A stretch of DNA of 64,000 bases from Desulfobacteraceae bacterium Eth-SRB1 (GTDB taxonomy: Bacteria; Desulfobacterota; Desulfobacteria; Desulfobacterales; ETH-SRB1). The notes beneath the pieces were generated by a model. That model was given only the letters and a program-made list of their open reading frames with translations. It was not told the origin of the DNA and ran no database searches. The stretch spans positions 1,184,102 to 1,248,101 of the forward strand of contig RPGP01000001.1 in assembly GCA_004193555.1 (NCBI GenBank), read 5' to 3'. Numbering within the stretch: position 1 is the first letter of the stretch; each line of letters begins with the position of its first letter. Of this stretch, positions 17,679 to 26,993 are shown one piece after another. The position numbers and the translations under genes were made by a program.

Positions 17679-18942
17679 GGGCGGAAGAGTAATTGATCCA
17701 GGCAAGTTAGACGGCATCATGGATATTCTGATTGAAGATGGAAAGATAGTAGAGGTCAGGGATCAGGGATCAGGGTTCAGAGGTCAGGGGTCAGAAGTCA
17801 AAGTTATTGACGCTTCAGGTAAAATAGTGACGCCCGGGTTGATTGATATGCATGTCCATTTTCGGGAGCCTGGGCATGAATATAAAGAAACTATAAAAAC
17901 AGGCTGCAAGGCGGCGGCCTTTGGCGGTTTTACCGCTGTCTGCACAATGCCGAATACAAACCCTGTAAACGACAACAGTCAGGTTACGGAATATATATTA
18001 AAAAAGGCCGGCCTTGCGGATATGGTTCGTGTTTACCCGATTGCAGCGATAAGCCCTGGACTCAAGGGAAAAGGCTTGTGTGAATATGGAGAGTTAAAAG
18101 AGGCAGGAGCTGTCGCTGTTTCCGATGACGGCAACCCTGTAACGGACAGCCGGCTTATGCGCAGAGCCCTGGAATATGCAAAAGGATTCGGTCTTCCGAT
18201 TATTTCCCATTGCGAGGTTCTTGATCTTGTTGCAAATGGGGTTATGAATGAAGGGGCGGTTGCGACACGAATGGGGCTTGGCGGGATACCAAATGCTGCT
18301 GAAAGCATTATGGTCATGCGGGATATAGCGCTTTGTGAATTAACCGAGGCTGCTCTTCATATTGCCCACGTGAGCACAATTGAATCTGTGCGCGCGATAA
18401 GGGATGCAAAAAACAGGGGCGTCTGCGTTACCGCGGAAACAGCGCCGCACTATTTTACGCTGACAGAGGATGCTGTCGAGGGTTATAATACAAATGCAAA
18501 GATGAATCCTCCCTTGCGTTCCGGTCATGACAGGGATGCTGTTCTTGAAGGGCTGTCTGACGGAACCATTGATGTTATTGCCACAGATCATGCGCCTCAT
18601 TCCTCTATCGAAAAAGATGTTGAATTCGATCTTGCGGCAAACGGCATAATAGGACTTGAGACATCGGTTGCCCTGGGTTTGAAGCTGGTTGAAAACAACG
18701 TGATAACAATCACAGATCTTATAGCAAAGATGTCGACAAATCCTGCCCGTATTCTGGGCCTTGAACAAGGCATAAAAAAAGGCAAGCCTGCCGATATAAC
18801 CATTATCGACCCGGATATAACATACAAGGTAGATGCCGCCGGCTTTCAATCTTTAAGTCGCAACACGCCCTTTGACGGCTGGGATATGAAAGGAAGGGCG
18901 GTTCTGACAATGGTGGGCGGGAAGGTTGTGTTTGAACGATAA
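17662..18942 (+). CDS. pyrC: dihydroorotase (class I, multifunctional-complex type)
   Basis: A 426-residue amidohydrolase that cyclises N-carbamoylaspartate to dihydroorotate. Metal and substrate motifs are present: [10 protein letters not shown] (His64, His66), [31 protein letters not shown] and ATDHAPHS. Residues about 34-46 ([13 protein letters not shown]) replace the usual short loop and are encoded by a dispersed repeat (17758-17799); the frame is preserved. This loop lies between two beta strands of the small composite domain, away from the active site, so activity may persist. The gene overlaps pyrB at its start and the PilS-like gene at its end, 17 bases each. Confidence 0.95.
   Translation: MLMLIRGGRVIDPGKLDGIMDILIEDGKIVEVRDQGSGFRGQGSEVKVIDASGKIVTPGLIDMHVHFREPGHEYKETIKTGCKAAAFGGFTAVCTMPNTNPVNDNSQVTEYILKKAGLADMVRVYPIAAISPGLKGKGLCEYGELKEAGAVAVSDDGNPVTDSRLMRRALEYAKGFGLPIISHCEVLDLVANGVMNEGAVATRMGLGGIPNAAESIMVMRDIALCELTEAALHIAHVSTIESVRAIRDAKNRGVCVTAETAPHYFTLTEDAVEGYNTNAKMNPPLRSGHDRDAVLEGLSDGTIDVIATDHAPHSSIEKDVEFDLAANGIIGLETSVALGLKLVENNVITITDLIAKMSTNPARILGLEQGIKKGKPADITIIDPDITYKVDAAGFQSLSRNTPFDGWDMKGRAVLTMVGGKVVFER
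17758..17799. repeat. GGTCAGGGGTCAGAAGTC-type repeat inside pyrC
   Basis: The purine-rich run GATCAGGGATCAGGGTTCAG and AGGTCAGGGGTCAGAAGTC matches the family seen (inverted) at 42022-42058 and 56871-56920. Here it is translated without disturbing the frame. Confidence 0.75.
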
Positions 18943-20578
18943 TCCTCTGGAGAGAAAACTTCGATGGTTGATGTTTTTCAGGGTTGTAATTGCGACTTTT
19001 CTGCTTGGCATTGCCACCTTTATCCGGATTAAAGTAACAGGACCATCTTCGCAGACAGCGCTTGCGCCAACATATCTCATCATAGCATTAACCTATCTTC
19101 TTTCTTTCACCGGCCTTTTTATTCCAAAGATCATCAAAAACATCAGGGCCAACATATATATACAAAGCATTTTGGATCTTTCGCTTATAACCGGACTTGT
19201 ATATGTAACAGGCGGAGTTGAGAGCATCTATTCCGTTCTTTATCCTTTGGTCATTATCTATTCAGCCCTCTTTTTGGCCGGTAGAGGAGGGTTAATCTCA
19301 GCCTCAGCCAGCAGCATATTTTACGGGCTGCTGCTTGATCTGGAATACTACGGTATTATTCGACCCATATACCAGTGGGGCTATGATTATGACTGCGATG
19401 CAGGTTATGTTTTTTCGAGAATTTTTGTCCATATTATATCTTTTTATATTATTGCATTATTGACAAGTTATGCTGTTAAACAGGAAAAAAAGACCAGAGA
19501 GCTTCTCGCGGAAAAGGAAAGCGCTTTTGATCAGCTTGACCTGCTGCACAGAAGCATAATCGAGTCTGTAGATACAGGGATTTTAACAATCGATCTTAAT
19601 GGAAATATAAAATCTTTTAACACAGGGGCTGAAAAAATTACCGGTTTTTTGCGTTTCAAAATCATAAATAAAAAGGTTGATGATGTCTTCCCTTTTTTTT
19701 CAGACATGCTGAATAAAGAAGGCCCATGGAAACCTGGAGGCAGATTTGAAATCACGGATTCAGAAAAGATACTGGGTTGTTCCGTTTCTCCCCTTGTTGA
19801 CGGCAATAGAGAAAAAATAGGCAATATTCTGATCTTTCAGGATTTGACCATTGTTAAAGAAATGGAATATCAGATTGAAAAAAACAAACAACTTGCATTT
19901 GTTGGTGAAATGGCCGCAGGCCTTGCCCATGAAATAAGAAACCCTCTCGCGTCAATCAGCGGGCCGATTCAGATGTTAAGGGAAGATTTAAAGCTGGACG
20001 AGACAGATAAAAGGCTCATGCAGATCATATTGAGAGGAAAGGATCGGCTTGAAGGCTTTGTTAAGGATTTTCTTCTTCTGGCGCGGCCCAAACAGTCTGA
20101 ACGAAAAGATATCGACGTTAAAGTAATTATAGATGATGTTCTTGAATCTTTTCGATTTAGCTCTGAATGGAGTGAAGATATTGAAGTAATCATGAACTTG
20201 TGCGATCAGGCCGGTATATATGGCAACAAGGCTGAGATAAGACAGGTGATCTGGAATCTCATTTTAAATGCCGTCCAGGCGATGCCCGAGGGGGGCAGAC
20301 TGAAAATAGAAATTAGGCATGTGTTCAATGATAAGAAAAAATATCTTGAGATACAAATAAGCGATACCGGCTGTGGAATCGAAGAAAAAAATCAGGACAG
20401 AGTGTTTGAACCCTTTTACACAACCAAGGAAAGCGGCACAGGCCTTGGAATGGCAATTGTAAACAGGATTGTGGAAAGCCACATGGGTAAAATCAGAATC
20501 AAAAGCAAACCGGGGAAAGGCACGGATTGTATAGTTTTGTTGCCTGTAAAAGAGCTAAGAGTGCCTAAAGTGAGCTAA
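18926..20578 (+). CDS. pilS: PilS-like sensor histidine kinase
   Basis: The 550-residue protein has about six transmembrane helices (14-34, 49-68, 78-96, 103-118, 120-140, 163-183). A PAS domain follows (about 205-310), then HisKA with the phospho-acceptor [15 protein letters not shown] (His335). The HATPase has [14 protein letters not shown] (N box), [20 protein letters not shown] and [11 protein letters not shown] (G boxes). Architecture and the following NtrC-type regulator and pilA point to a PilS/PilR pair controlling pilin. GTG 18926 overlaps pyrC by 17 bases; TTG 18932 is an alternative. The C-terminal VPKVS and stop come from a repeat. Confidence 0.85.
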   Translation: MCLNDNPLERKLRWLMFFRVVIATFLLGIATFIRIKVTGPSSQTALAPTYLIIALTYLLSFTGLFIPKIIKNIRANIYIQSILDLSLITGLVYVTGGVESIYSVLYPLVIIYSALFLAGRGGLISASASSIFYGLLLDLEYYGIIRPIYQWGYDYDCDAGYVFSRIFVHIISFYIIALLTSYAVKQEKKTRELLAEKESAFDQLDLLHRSIIESVDTGILTIDLNGNIKSFNTGAEKITGFLRFKIINKKVDDVFPFFSDMLNKEGPWKPGGRFEITDSEKILGCSVSPLVDGNREKIGNILIFQDLTIVKEMEYQIEKNKQLAFVGEMAAGLAHEIRNPLASISGPIQMLREDLKLDETDKRLMQIILRGKDRLEGFVKDFLLLARPKQSERKDIDVKVIIDDVLESFRFSSEWSEDIEVIMNLCDQAGIYGNKAEIRQVIWNLILNAVQAMPEGGRLKIEIRHVFNDKKKYLEIQISDTGCGIEEKNQDRVFEPFYTTKESGTGLGMAIVNRIVESHMGKIRIKSKPGKGTDCIVLLPVKELRVPKVS

Positions 20579-20703
20579 AGTGCCTAAAATGCCTAAAGTT
20601 AAGGAATGCGCCTTTGGCGCTACTAATTTTAGCTTTAAAATCAGCACGCCGAAGGTGTACCTCAACTTTAGGCACTTTAGAGCACTTTAGGCACTTTAGC
20701 TCG
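20561..20703. repeat. GTGCCTAAAGT hairpin repeat, pilS copy
   Basis: The unit starts GTGCCTAAAGTGAGCTAAAG and contains CTAAAGTTAAGGAATGCGCC. It closes with inverted copies (CTTTAGGCACTTTAG). Its first 18 bases encode VPKVS and the stop of pilS. The pdxA copy (40881-41004) starts identically. Confidence 0.85.
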
Positions 20704-20721
20704 CTTACAAGAGGAGGAAAG

Positions 20722-21075
20722 GTGGATAACAAAGAATTTGCTGCAGCACTTGAAAAACGGACACGAGAATTTGCAGTGCGAATTATTCGCTTATCTTCAA
20801 AGTTGCCGAACACACCCGAAGGCAGAGTGATACGGAATCAGATTACTAAATCCGGCACATCTATAGGCGCTAATTATCGTGAGGCAAATCGTTCCAGAAG
20901 CAAAGCGGATTTTAAGAACAAAATTTTCATTTGTGTAAGCGAAGCAAGCGAAACTCAATATTGGCTTGAAGTAGTTGTAGAAGCAAAAATGTTGCCGTGG
21001 GAGCAGGTAAAAACAGAGCACGAAGAATGTGGTGAACTATTGGCCATTTTCACTTCGATTTCTACAAAACTTTAA
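20722..21075 (+). CDS. four-helix-bundle (S23/23S-IVS type) protein
   Basis: GTG at 20722 with GAGGAGG 5 bases upstream yields a 117-residue protein. It has the TIGR02436/S23 pattern: FAVRIIRLSSKLPNTPEGRV, then IRNQITKSGTSIGANYREAN and SETQYWLEVVVEAKML. These proteins form pentameric helical bundles. They are found in 23S rRNA intervening sequences and as free genes, and are related to Avd of diversity-generating retroelements; the function is unknown. The gene sits between pilS and pilR and is enclosed by GTGCCTAAAGT-type repeats on both sides, so it looks like an inserted cassette. Confidence 0.85.
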   Translation: MDNKEFAAALEKRTREFAVRIIRLSSKLPNTPEGRVIRNQITKSGTSIGANYREANRSRSKADFKNKIFICVSEASETQYWLEVVVEAKMLPWEQVKTEHEECGELLAIFTSISTKL

Positions 21076-21089
21076 AATAGCCAGAATAC

Positions 21090-21134
21090 CTTAACTTTAG
21101 GCATTTTAGGCACTTTAATATACTTTAGGCACTT
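21090..21134. repeat. right-hand GTGCCTAAAGT repeat arm
   Basis: CTTAACTTTAGGCATTTTAG followed by GCACTTTAATATACTTTAGG lies just after the four-helix-bundle gene, in inverted sense to the arm at 20561. It falls immediately before pilR and may separate pilR from the ribosomes translating pilS. Confidence 0.75.
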
Positions 21135-21157
21135 GTAATTTAATACAGGAGTAATGA

Positions 21158-22522
21158 ATGGCGAAGATTCTCGTTGTTGATGATGATCAGGGTATGAGAG
21201 AATTTCTTGAGATTTTGCTGGCAAGGGAAGGATATGATGTTGCCCTTGCTTCAGGAGGTAAAGAAGCGCTAAGCCTGTGTAAAAAGCATAAATTTGATCT
21301 GGCCATTACTGATCTGAAGATGCCCAGAGTCGATGGAATCGATGTTTTGAAATCCATCAGGGAGATTTCACCGGAAACAATGGTCATATTAATCACAGCT
21401 TTTGCTTCCGGTGAGACAGCGGTCGCCGCGATGAAAGAGGGGGCGTACGATTATCTTGAGAAGAATTTTGACGTTGAGGACCTCAAGGCAGTGATAAAGG
21501 ATGCGCTCAGCAGGAAGGGCATTAAAAAGGAAGACGCTGTTTTCATGAAACATGTGGAGGATGCTCTTTCTTTCGGGGATATGATTGGAAAAAGCAAGGG
21601 CATGTTAAAGGTCTATTCACTTGTTAAAAAAGTGGCGGATACTACTGCAAACGTTCTAATTGCCGGTGAAAGCGGCACCGGCAAGGAGCTTGTCGCCAGG
21701 GCAATCCATGAAAACAGTCCAAGGAACGATAAATCATTTGTTGTTATAAACTGCGGCGGCATACCGGAAAACCTCCTGGAAAGCGAACTGTTCGGTTATA
21801 TGAAGGGGTCATTCAGCGGAGCCCATGCGGATAAACCAGGCCTTTTCGAGGTAGCGCATATGGGAACGATTTTTCTTGACGAGATCGGTGAGTTGCCGCT
21901 GTTTCTTCAGGTCAAACTCCTTCGGGTTGTTCAGGAAAAAACCTTCAGAAGGATAGGCGGGGCAGAGGATGTCAGGGTGGATGTAAGGATTATATCCGCC
22001 ACAAATCAGGATCTGGTACAGAAAGTTAAAAATGGCGGTTTCAGAGAGGATCTCTATTACAGGCTTAACGTAATTCCCATAGAGATCCCGCCTTTAAGGG
22101 AAAGAAATGAAGATATTCCCTTGCTGACAAGCTATTTTATAGAAAAGTATTCAAAAGAATTTGGAAAGGAGATCAATAAGATATCTCCTTATGCCCTGCA
22201 GCTCCTTATGAAATATCCTTTTCCCGGAAATGTAAGAGAACTGGAAAACATCATTGAAAGAAGTGTTGCTCTCGAGACCACGAATATAATCCTGCCGGAA
22301 AACCTCGTTATGCCTGGAACCGGTGGGATAGATCAGGATACTGCTTTAAGCGCCGGCATTCCTGAGGAAGGTATAAGCTTGAATGAGGAGCTGGCAAAGG
22401 CCGAGAGGCTTTTGATAAAAAATGCTCTTCAAAAGACAAACGGTTCAAAAACAAAGGCCGCTAAGCTTCTCAACGTAAGTTTTGATTCATTGCGCTACAG
22501 GCTGGAGAAACTCGATATATAA
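21158..22522 (+). CDS. pilR: PilR-like sigma-54-dependent response regulator
   Basis: This 454-residue NtrC-family activator has a receiver domain (phospho-acceptor in ITDLKMP, Asp52). Its AAA+ core has GESGTGKELVARAIH (Walker A), GSFSGA in place of the common GAFTGA sigma-54 loop, and GTIFLDEIGELP (Walker B). A Fis-type HTH tail ends it (NGSKTKAAKLLNVSFDSLRY). The receiver's usual Lys-Pro is Lys-Asn here (YLEKNFD). A perfect sigma-54 promoter precedes pilA at 26420, a likely target. RBS is CAGGAG about 7 bases before ATG 21158. Confidence 0.88.
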   Translation: MAKILVVDDDQGMREFLEILLAREGYDVALASGGKEALSLCKKHKFDLAITDLKMPRVDGIDVLKSIREISPETMVILITAFASGETAVAAMKEGAYDYLEKNFDVEDLKAVIKDALSRKGIKKEDAVFMKHVEDALSFGDMIGKSKGMLKVYSLVKKVADTTANVLIAGESGTGKELVARAIHENSPRNDKSFVVINCGGIPENLLESELFGYMKGSFSGAHADKPGLFEVAHMGTIFLDEIGELPLFLQVKLLRVVQEKTFRRIGGAEDVRVDVRIISATNQDLVQKVKNGGFREDLYYRLNVIPIEIPPLRERNEDIPLLTSYFIEKYSKEFGKEINKISPYALQLLMKYPFPGNVRELENIIERSVALETTNIILPENLVMPGTGGIDQDTALSAGIPEEGISLNEELAKAERLLIKNALQKTNGSKTKAAKLLNVSFDSLRYRLEKLDI

Positions 22523-22524
22523 TA

Positions 22525-22570
22525 ATGGTTCACAGTTCATGGTTCACAGTTCATGGTTCACAGTTCATGG
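22525..22570. repeat. short tandem repeat, 14-bp unit
   Basis: GGTTCACAGTTCAT occurs three times in a row just after the pilR stop, with a partial fourth copy. There is no dyad symmetry with a T-run, so it does not look like a terminator. Confidence 0.7.
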
Positions 22571-22606
22571 TTTTTTGCTCAACCCAACCTGAATTTTAAA
22601 GAAAGC

Positions 22607-22687
22607 TGTCATTTCGAGCGGAGCGAGAAATCTAATAGTTTTGGGAATACGGCATGTTAAAGATTTTTCCCTTCAGTCGAAATGACA
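22607..22687. repeat. TGTCATTTCGAGCG...CGAAATGACA repeat, copy 1
   Basis: The 81-bp palindromic unit has ends TGTCATTTCGA and TCGAAATGACA and contains GCGAGAAATCT opposite AAGATTTTTCCCTTC. Copy 2 is at 26994-27074. This is a widespread type of dispersed non-coding repeat. Confidence 0.8.
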
Positions 22688-22857
22688 TACCGGCTGAATC
22701 CGACTTTTTGCGGCTAAATCAAAAAAAAGTGTAAACTGCTTTCCTGTTTGTATGAAGGATGTCCGGGTAAAAGCAGGAAATTATTATTGACAATTGCGTT
22801 TAAAGGAGATATTTTAAATATCATATTGCACTTAAATCCGATATCGAGAATATCAAC

Positions 22858-24297
22858 ATGCTAAATCATCTGATTAATCAAAATATCTGGTGGCAAGACG
22901 CGTCCCTGATTGAGAAAGACCCAAAAATCATGGAATGGCAAAAGCAATCGCTAAAATGGCAGCCTTCCTTGATGGATGAGTTTGATTTCTCTTCCTTTCA
23001 TATATACACATTGCGGGGTCCGCGGCAGGTGGGTAAAACTACACTGCTTAAGCTTATGATCAAAAAATTACTTAAAGACCCTGAAATCAAAAAAGAACAG
23101 ATTGTCTATTACAGTGCAGATAATCTGGATTCTTATAAAGATATTATCGAACTGATTGAGACATATTTTGATTTTTTAGACAGATTACCTAACCCTCCGG
23201 AAAGGGCATTTCTGTTTTTGGATGAAATAACCGCAGTCAACAATTGGCAAAGAGGAATCAAACATCTAACTGATCTTGGAAAGTTGAGCAACTCTATCCT
23301 GATTCTTTCCGGCTCAAACGCTTCTGATCTCAGACTGGGCATAGAGAGGCTTCCAGGCCGCAGAGGAAGAGGGTCTCATCCGGACAAAATTTTATTGCCG
23401 CTTACCTTTCGGGAATATGTATCACTCACATCACCGGATATGGCAGCACATTTCAAAGAAATACCTCTTTTTGATGTTTTTAATCTTACAGAGGGCAATT
23501 TCAGTGATATCTTTACATTCAATCCTTACAAGCGCTCTCTTTCCAGATTGTTTGATCGCTATTTAATCAGCGGCGGATTCATAAAATCAATTAACGAACT
23601 GTATAGTTCCGGCTTTATAGCATTTGACATCTATGAAATCTATCTTCAATGGATCCGCGGCGATATGGCAAAAGCAGGTAAAAGTGAAAGAACTACGCGA
23701 CAGATTATATCCCGGTTATTGAAAATAACGGTTTCTGTTTTTGGATGGGAAACGATTGCCAAAAAGATTGATATTGCCACTCATAAGACTGTTTCAGAAT
23801 ATATGCAGGTTATGGAGGACTCATTTATACTAAGGCTTCTTTACCAGGCAGATGTTAATACCGGACTGCCAAGGGTAAAAAAAATGAAAAAGTTCTATTT
23901 TCTTGATCCGTTTATCTTGTGGTCTTTATGGGGGTGGGTTGAAAACTGGTTATTCTTTCAGGAAAAAAGTGAAGAGAAACTCAGAAACATAAAGATTAAG
24001 AGCTGCCTTGCCGAAATGGCAGTGGCTAATCTTCTTTTTCATTGTTACGAGGTAAAAGACTGGACAGGCTCTCGAGTCTTTTTCTTTCGAAATAACGGCG
24101 AGATCGATTTTTTGATTAAACAGGATAATATCTTGATGCCTGTTGAAGTTAAGTATCAAAATAAGATTGAGAAAAACGATTTCAAATTAATAAATAAGTT
24201 GGGATTTAAGAAAGGAGTAATCATTTCTAAAGATACTTTTTACTGTAATAATGGCTATATGAGTATACCGCTGGAAATATTTTTGATGGTCTTTTGA
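22858..24297 (+). CDS. AAA_14/DUF4143-type ATPase
   Basis: A 479-residue ATP-binding protein with Walker A RGPRQVGKTTLLKL (about 53-66), Walker B AFLFLDEITAVNNWQ, and a sensor-like LILSGSNASDLR. Its C-terminal domain contains the restriction-endonuclease-like core GEIDFLIKQDNILMPVEVKY. The family is common in bacteria and archaea with no agreed function; links to mobile DNA have been suggested. It stands alone, with no partner gene, and is unlike the ATPase at 24629 outside the motifs. ATG 22858 gives the best-fitting length. Confidence 0.8.
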   Translation: MLNHLINQNIWWQDASLIEKDPKIMEWQKQSLKWQPSLMDEFDFSSFHIYTLRGPRQVGKTTLLKLMIKKLLKDPEIKKEQIVYYSADNLDSYKDIIELIETYFDFLDRLPNPPERAFLFLDEITAVNNWQRGIKHLTDLGKLSNSILILSGSNASDLRLGIERLPGRRGRGSHPDKILLPLTFREYVSLTSPDMAAHFKEIPLFDVFNLTEGNFSDIFTFNPYKRSLSRLFDRYLISGGFIKSINELYSSGFIAFDIYEIYLQWIRGDMAKAGKSERTTRQIISRLLKITVSVFGWETIAKKIDIATHKTVSEYMQVMEDSFILRLLYQADVNTGLPRVKKMKKFYFLDPFILWSLWGWVENWLFFQEKSEEKLRNIKIKSCLAEMAVANLLFHCYEVKDWTGSRVFFFRNNGEIDFLIKQDNILMPVEVKYQNKIEKNDFKLINKLGFKKGVIISKDTFYCNNGYMSIPLEIFLMVF

Positions 24298-24628
24298 ACT
24301 GCAACAACTCAGATTTTTTTATCTTCTTTTCATTATACATAGACGACACCGTTGTAATAATTAATTACGCTAATATACAGTTTTGTATAATATCGTCAAC
24401 AATAAATTTCTGCCCGAATCAAGCCATTCAAGACCTTCCACCTTCAGTCTATCCACCTGAGTAGTTACGATTTTGCGCTTTTTGCTTGCCCAGTTAAATT
24501 GTTACTTCATTTATTTAACCGGGGCGACTTTTTGCGGCTAAATCAAAAGAGAAGAATCCTTGCGACTTTTTTGAGCATTTATTTAAAATAGTTTGACTTT
24601 TTTATACATATATGGCAAATAGTCATTT
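24298..24628. other. intergenic spacer with dispersed motifs
   Basis: The spacer carries CCTTCAGTCTATCCACC followed by TGAGTAGTTACGA (about 24436-24468), a motif with relatives at 42889, 52037 and 54553. It also has CGACTTTTTGCGGCTAAATC near 24529, matching 22700-22719. No coding frame is credible. Confidence 0.5.
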
Positions 24629-25843
24629 ATGATTAAGAGAAATCTATACGATATCGCGTTTTCCACTCAGTGGGGGCGTCAGATGCGGTTTGTCACCGGT
24701 CCTCGGCAGGTTGGAAAAACAACCCTTGCCAGGCAAAAACTTCGCGAAGAAAAGTCGGAACAGTTATACTATCTATGGGATCTGCGAAATGTTCGTCAAA
24801 GATATAAAGAAAATGAGCTCTTTTTTACGGAAGACGCTATGGATCCCGCAAAAAAGCTCTGGATCTGTTTCGACGAAATCCACAAGATGCCGAAGTGGAA
24901 AAATATCTTAAAAGCGGTTTTTGATGAGACATCGGACAGATATCAATTCATCGTTACAGGATCGGCGAAACTGAACATCATGAAACGCGCAGGAGACAGC
25001 CTTGCGGGCCGTTACTTTACGTTTCATTTGATGCCACTTACTCTAAATGAAGTGCATTCTGATTCCTCTGTGCAAACAGATATTCCGAAATTTGCTCACC
25101 AGTTCATAGAGCTTGCGCTTGATGTAGCGCCGGCTCCGCAGGAATCGCTTGAGCAATTATTGAAATACAGCGGCTTTCCTGAACCATTTCTGCAACAATC
25201 GCAGGCATTTCACAAAAAGTGGGCACGGGATTATATAGATACGGTCATACGCGAAGATATCGGGGCATTGACAAGAATTGTTGACCGGGAATATATCTTT
25301 GACCTGTACAACCTGCTCCCGGAAATGATCGGCAGTCCTCTGTCGCAGTCGTCGCTTGCTTCTCACCTTCAGATCAGCCCGGTCACTGTAAAGAATTATC
25401 TCCGCCGGCTGGAAGATTTTTATCTGACATTTTCCATAAGACCTTATTCGAAAAACATAAAGCGGTCACTGCTGAAGGCCGGTAAATACTACCTCTATGA
25501 TTGGTCCAGGATTAAGAATAAAGGCGCTCGGTTTGAAAATTACATAGCCTGCGAATTAAACGCGCGACTGAGCCTGTGGGAAGATGCGACTGGTGACGAT
25601 TTTCACCTGTTCTACATCCGGAACAAGCAAAAACAGGAAACCGACTTTCTCGTCGTCAGAAACACTGAGCCATGGCTTCTTGTGGAATCAAAACTTACAG
25701 ATGGTCCCATTGATCGTCACCATTTTGAAACCATGAGCGCTCTAAACAATGTGCCGTTTATACAGGTCTGCCTGGAGTCAAATATCGCGTCAATGCAGAA
25801 ACGAAATGCGTATAGGATATCAGCGTGCCGGCTTTTCGGGTAA
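24629..25843 (+). CDS. AAA_14/DUF4143-type ATPase, second
   Basis: A 404-residue protein with Walker A TGPRQVGKTTLARQK (about 23-37), Walker B LWICFDEIHKMPKWK, sensor FIVTGSAKLNIMKRAGDSLAG and domain boundary LMPLTLNEV. A winged-helix-like segment (LASHLQISPVTVKNYLRRL) follows, and then the nuclease-like ETDFLVV...LLVESKL. This is the classic DUF4143 layout. The RBS is weak. It is about 330 bases downstream of the first ATPase in the same orientation, but the dispersed motifs between them argue against one operon. Confidence 0.82.
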   Translation: MIKRNLYDIAFSTQWGRQMRFVTGPRQVGKTTLARQKLREEKSEQLYYLWDLRNVRQRYKENELFFTEDAMDPAKKLWICFDEIHKMPKWKNILKAVFDETSDRYQFIVTGSAKLNIMKRAGDSLAGRYFTFHLMPLTLNEVHSDSSVQTDIPKFAHQFIELALDVAPAPQESLEQLLKYSGFPEPFLQQSQAFHKKWARDYIDTVIREDIGALTRIVDREYIFDLYNLLPEMIGSPLSQSSLASHLQISPVTVKNYLRRLEDFYLTFSIRPYSKNIKRSLLKAGKYYLYDWSRIKNKGARFENYIACELNARLSLWEDATGDDFHLFYIRNKQKQETDFLVVRNTEPWLLVESKLTDGPIDRHHFETMSALNNVPFIQVCLESNIASMQKRNAYRISACRLFG

Positions 25844-25901
25844 ATAGTAAGTTGCAGGTTGGGTTGCTCCTCCGAAATTCAACAGTGACTTTTCCGGCCT
25901 T

Positions 25902-26166
25902 ATGGTTGAATTCAAGGCCAGGGTCGAAAAAACGCCGGGGAAAACGCCGTGGAAAACGCTGGGGAAAACGCCGGATGCCATACTTTTGCTTTTGGATGAA
26001 AAGCCATCTTTATCCATCCCTGAAATTGCAGAAAAGATTAATAAATCAAAAAGCGCTCGCTGTAGAACGGGCCATCAGAAAGCTGCGCGAAGAAGGCCGT
26101 TTAAAACGAATCGGTCCTGCCAAAGGTGGGCATTGGAAAATAATAAAAGAGGTTCTTCCGGTTTAG
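25902..26166 (+). pseudogene. frameshifted winged-helix tail of an AlbA/RecG-like regulator
   Basis: Two frames give one domain. The first, from 25902, carries KTPGKTPWKTLGKTPDAILL and SIPEIAEKINKSKSA. After about 26058 the other frame continues AVERAIRKLREEGRLKRIGP and AKGGHWKIIKE to a stop at 26166. This is the C-terminal winged helix, with its preceding repeated basic linker, of proteins annotated as ATP-binding/transcriptional regulators with an AlbA_2 domain. The N-terminal domains are missing. Confidence 0.55.
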
Positions 26167-26304
26167 GGTCCCTTACCCCTTTCAAATCCTGAGCATCCTG
26201 TATATCCTGTCAAAAAAATGGTGAAAACAACGTTTCTTTGGTGAAAATCGCAGGTTTTATTTTTCTGCTATCTCCACCCTGTTTGTCATTTCTGCTCCTA
26301 TATT

Positions 26305-26374
26305 TGTCATTCCCGCGGAGGCGGGAATCCATAACGGTTTGAAAATACATCGATTCCCGTTTGCACGGGAATAA
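26305..26374. repeat. TCATTCCCGCGGAGGCGGGAATCC palindrome
   Basis: The inverted pair ATTCCCGCGGAGGCGGGAAT is followed by a looser pair, ATTCCCGTTTGCACGGGAAT. Such REP-like hairpins are frequent between genes in these genomes. Confidence 0.7.
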
Positions 26375-26419
26375 CTATTCAGGCTGTTTACAGCAAAATC
26401 CAAAGGTCTCAAAATGATA

Positions 26420-26435
26420 TGGCATATTAATTGCT
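26420..26435 (+). promoter_or_regulatory. sigma-54 promoter of pilA
   Basis: TGGCATATTAATTGCT fits the -24/-12 consensus TGGCAYRNNNNTTGCW at every fixed position. It lies 84 bases before the pilA start, an ordinary leader length. The nearby PilS/PilR genes supply the matching activator. No binding site for PilR was confidently identified. Confidence 0.85.
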
Positions 26436-26519
26436 TATAACTCAACTGAACTTAAATTAAAAAACCCGTAAATATCCTAACACCTATCACCTAACACCTA
26501 AAAACAGGGAGGTTTTAAA

Positions 26520-26888
26520 ATGTTACAAAAACTAAGAGGCAACAATCAAAAAGGTTTTACATTAATCGAACTCATGATCGTCATCGCGATCATCGGTATC
26601 CTGGCGGCAATTGCTATTCCGAACTTTTTGTCATACAGGACAAGAGGCGCGAATAGCGCTGCCAAAGCCGATGCACAGAATTATATCTCTACGGCTATGG
26701 CTGAAGTGGCGGATAGTGGTGATGCTTTCAGTGCTCCACCTACTGGTTATACGTCCACCAGTGGCGTAACAATGACAGGAACATTAGCAATTACTGCGGC
26801 CGGCGTGATTAGTGGCGCTCCAACATTTGTGCATGATAATGGAACAACAACTTATACAATTTTAACCACCGGCGCAGTAAGTCCATAA
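26520..26888 (+). CDS. pilA: type IV pilin (major pilin-like)
   Basis: A 122-residue prepilin. The short basic leader ends in KG|FTLIELMIVIAIIGILAAI, so prepilin peptidase should cut after Gly12 and N-methylate Phe13; Glu17 is the conserved Glu5 of the mature protein. The hydrophobic helix is followed by PNFLSYRTRGANSAAKADAQ, then a short Thr/Ser/Gly-rich globular part without cysteines. The mature length (110 residues) is short for a group a pilin. AGGGAGG lies 9 bases before ATG. A terminator follows, so it is probably a single-gene transcript under sigma-54 control. Confidence 0.93.
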   Translation: MLQKLRGNNQKGFTLIELMIVIAIIGILAAIAIPNFLSYRTRGANSAAKADAQNYISTAMAEVADSGDAFSAPPTGYTSTSGVTMTGTLAITAAGVISGAPTFVHDNGTTTYTILTTGAVSP

Positions 26889-26918
26889 TATCTATTGAGT
26901 TAATTAAAAATTTAGAAT

Positions 26919-26951
26919 AAAAAGGGGGAGCATATCAGCTTCCCCTTTTTT
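26919..26951 (+). terminator. intrinsic terminator after pilA
   Basis: A stem from AAAAAGGGGGAG and CTTCCCCTTTTTT with an 8-base loop ends in a T-run, 30 bases after the pilA stop. Confidence 0.75.
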
Positions 26952-26993
26952 GTTGTTTGATAATAACCCTACAATGTTGCTTACCATTTTAGA

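Noticed and set aside
22525..22570. CRISPR-like array
   Set aside because: The 14-bp units are contiguous with no spacers; it is a simple tandem repeat.
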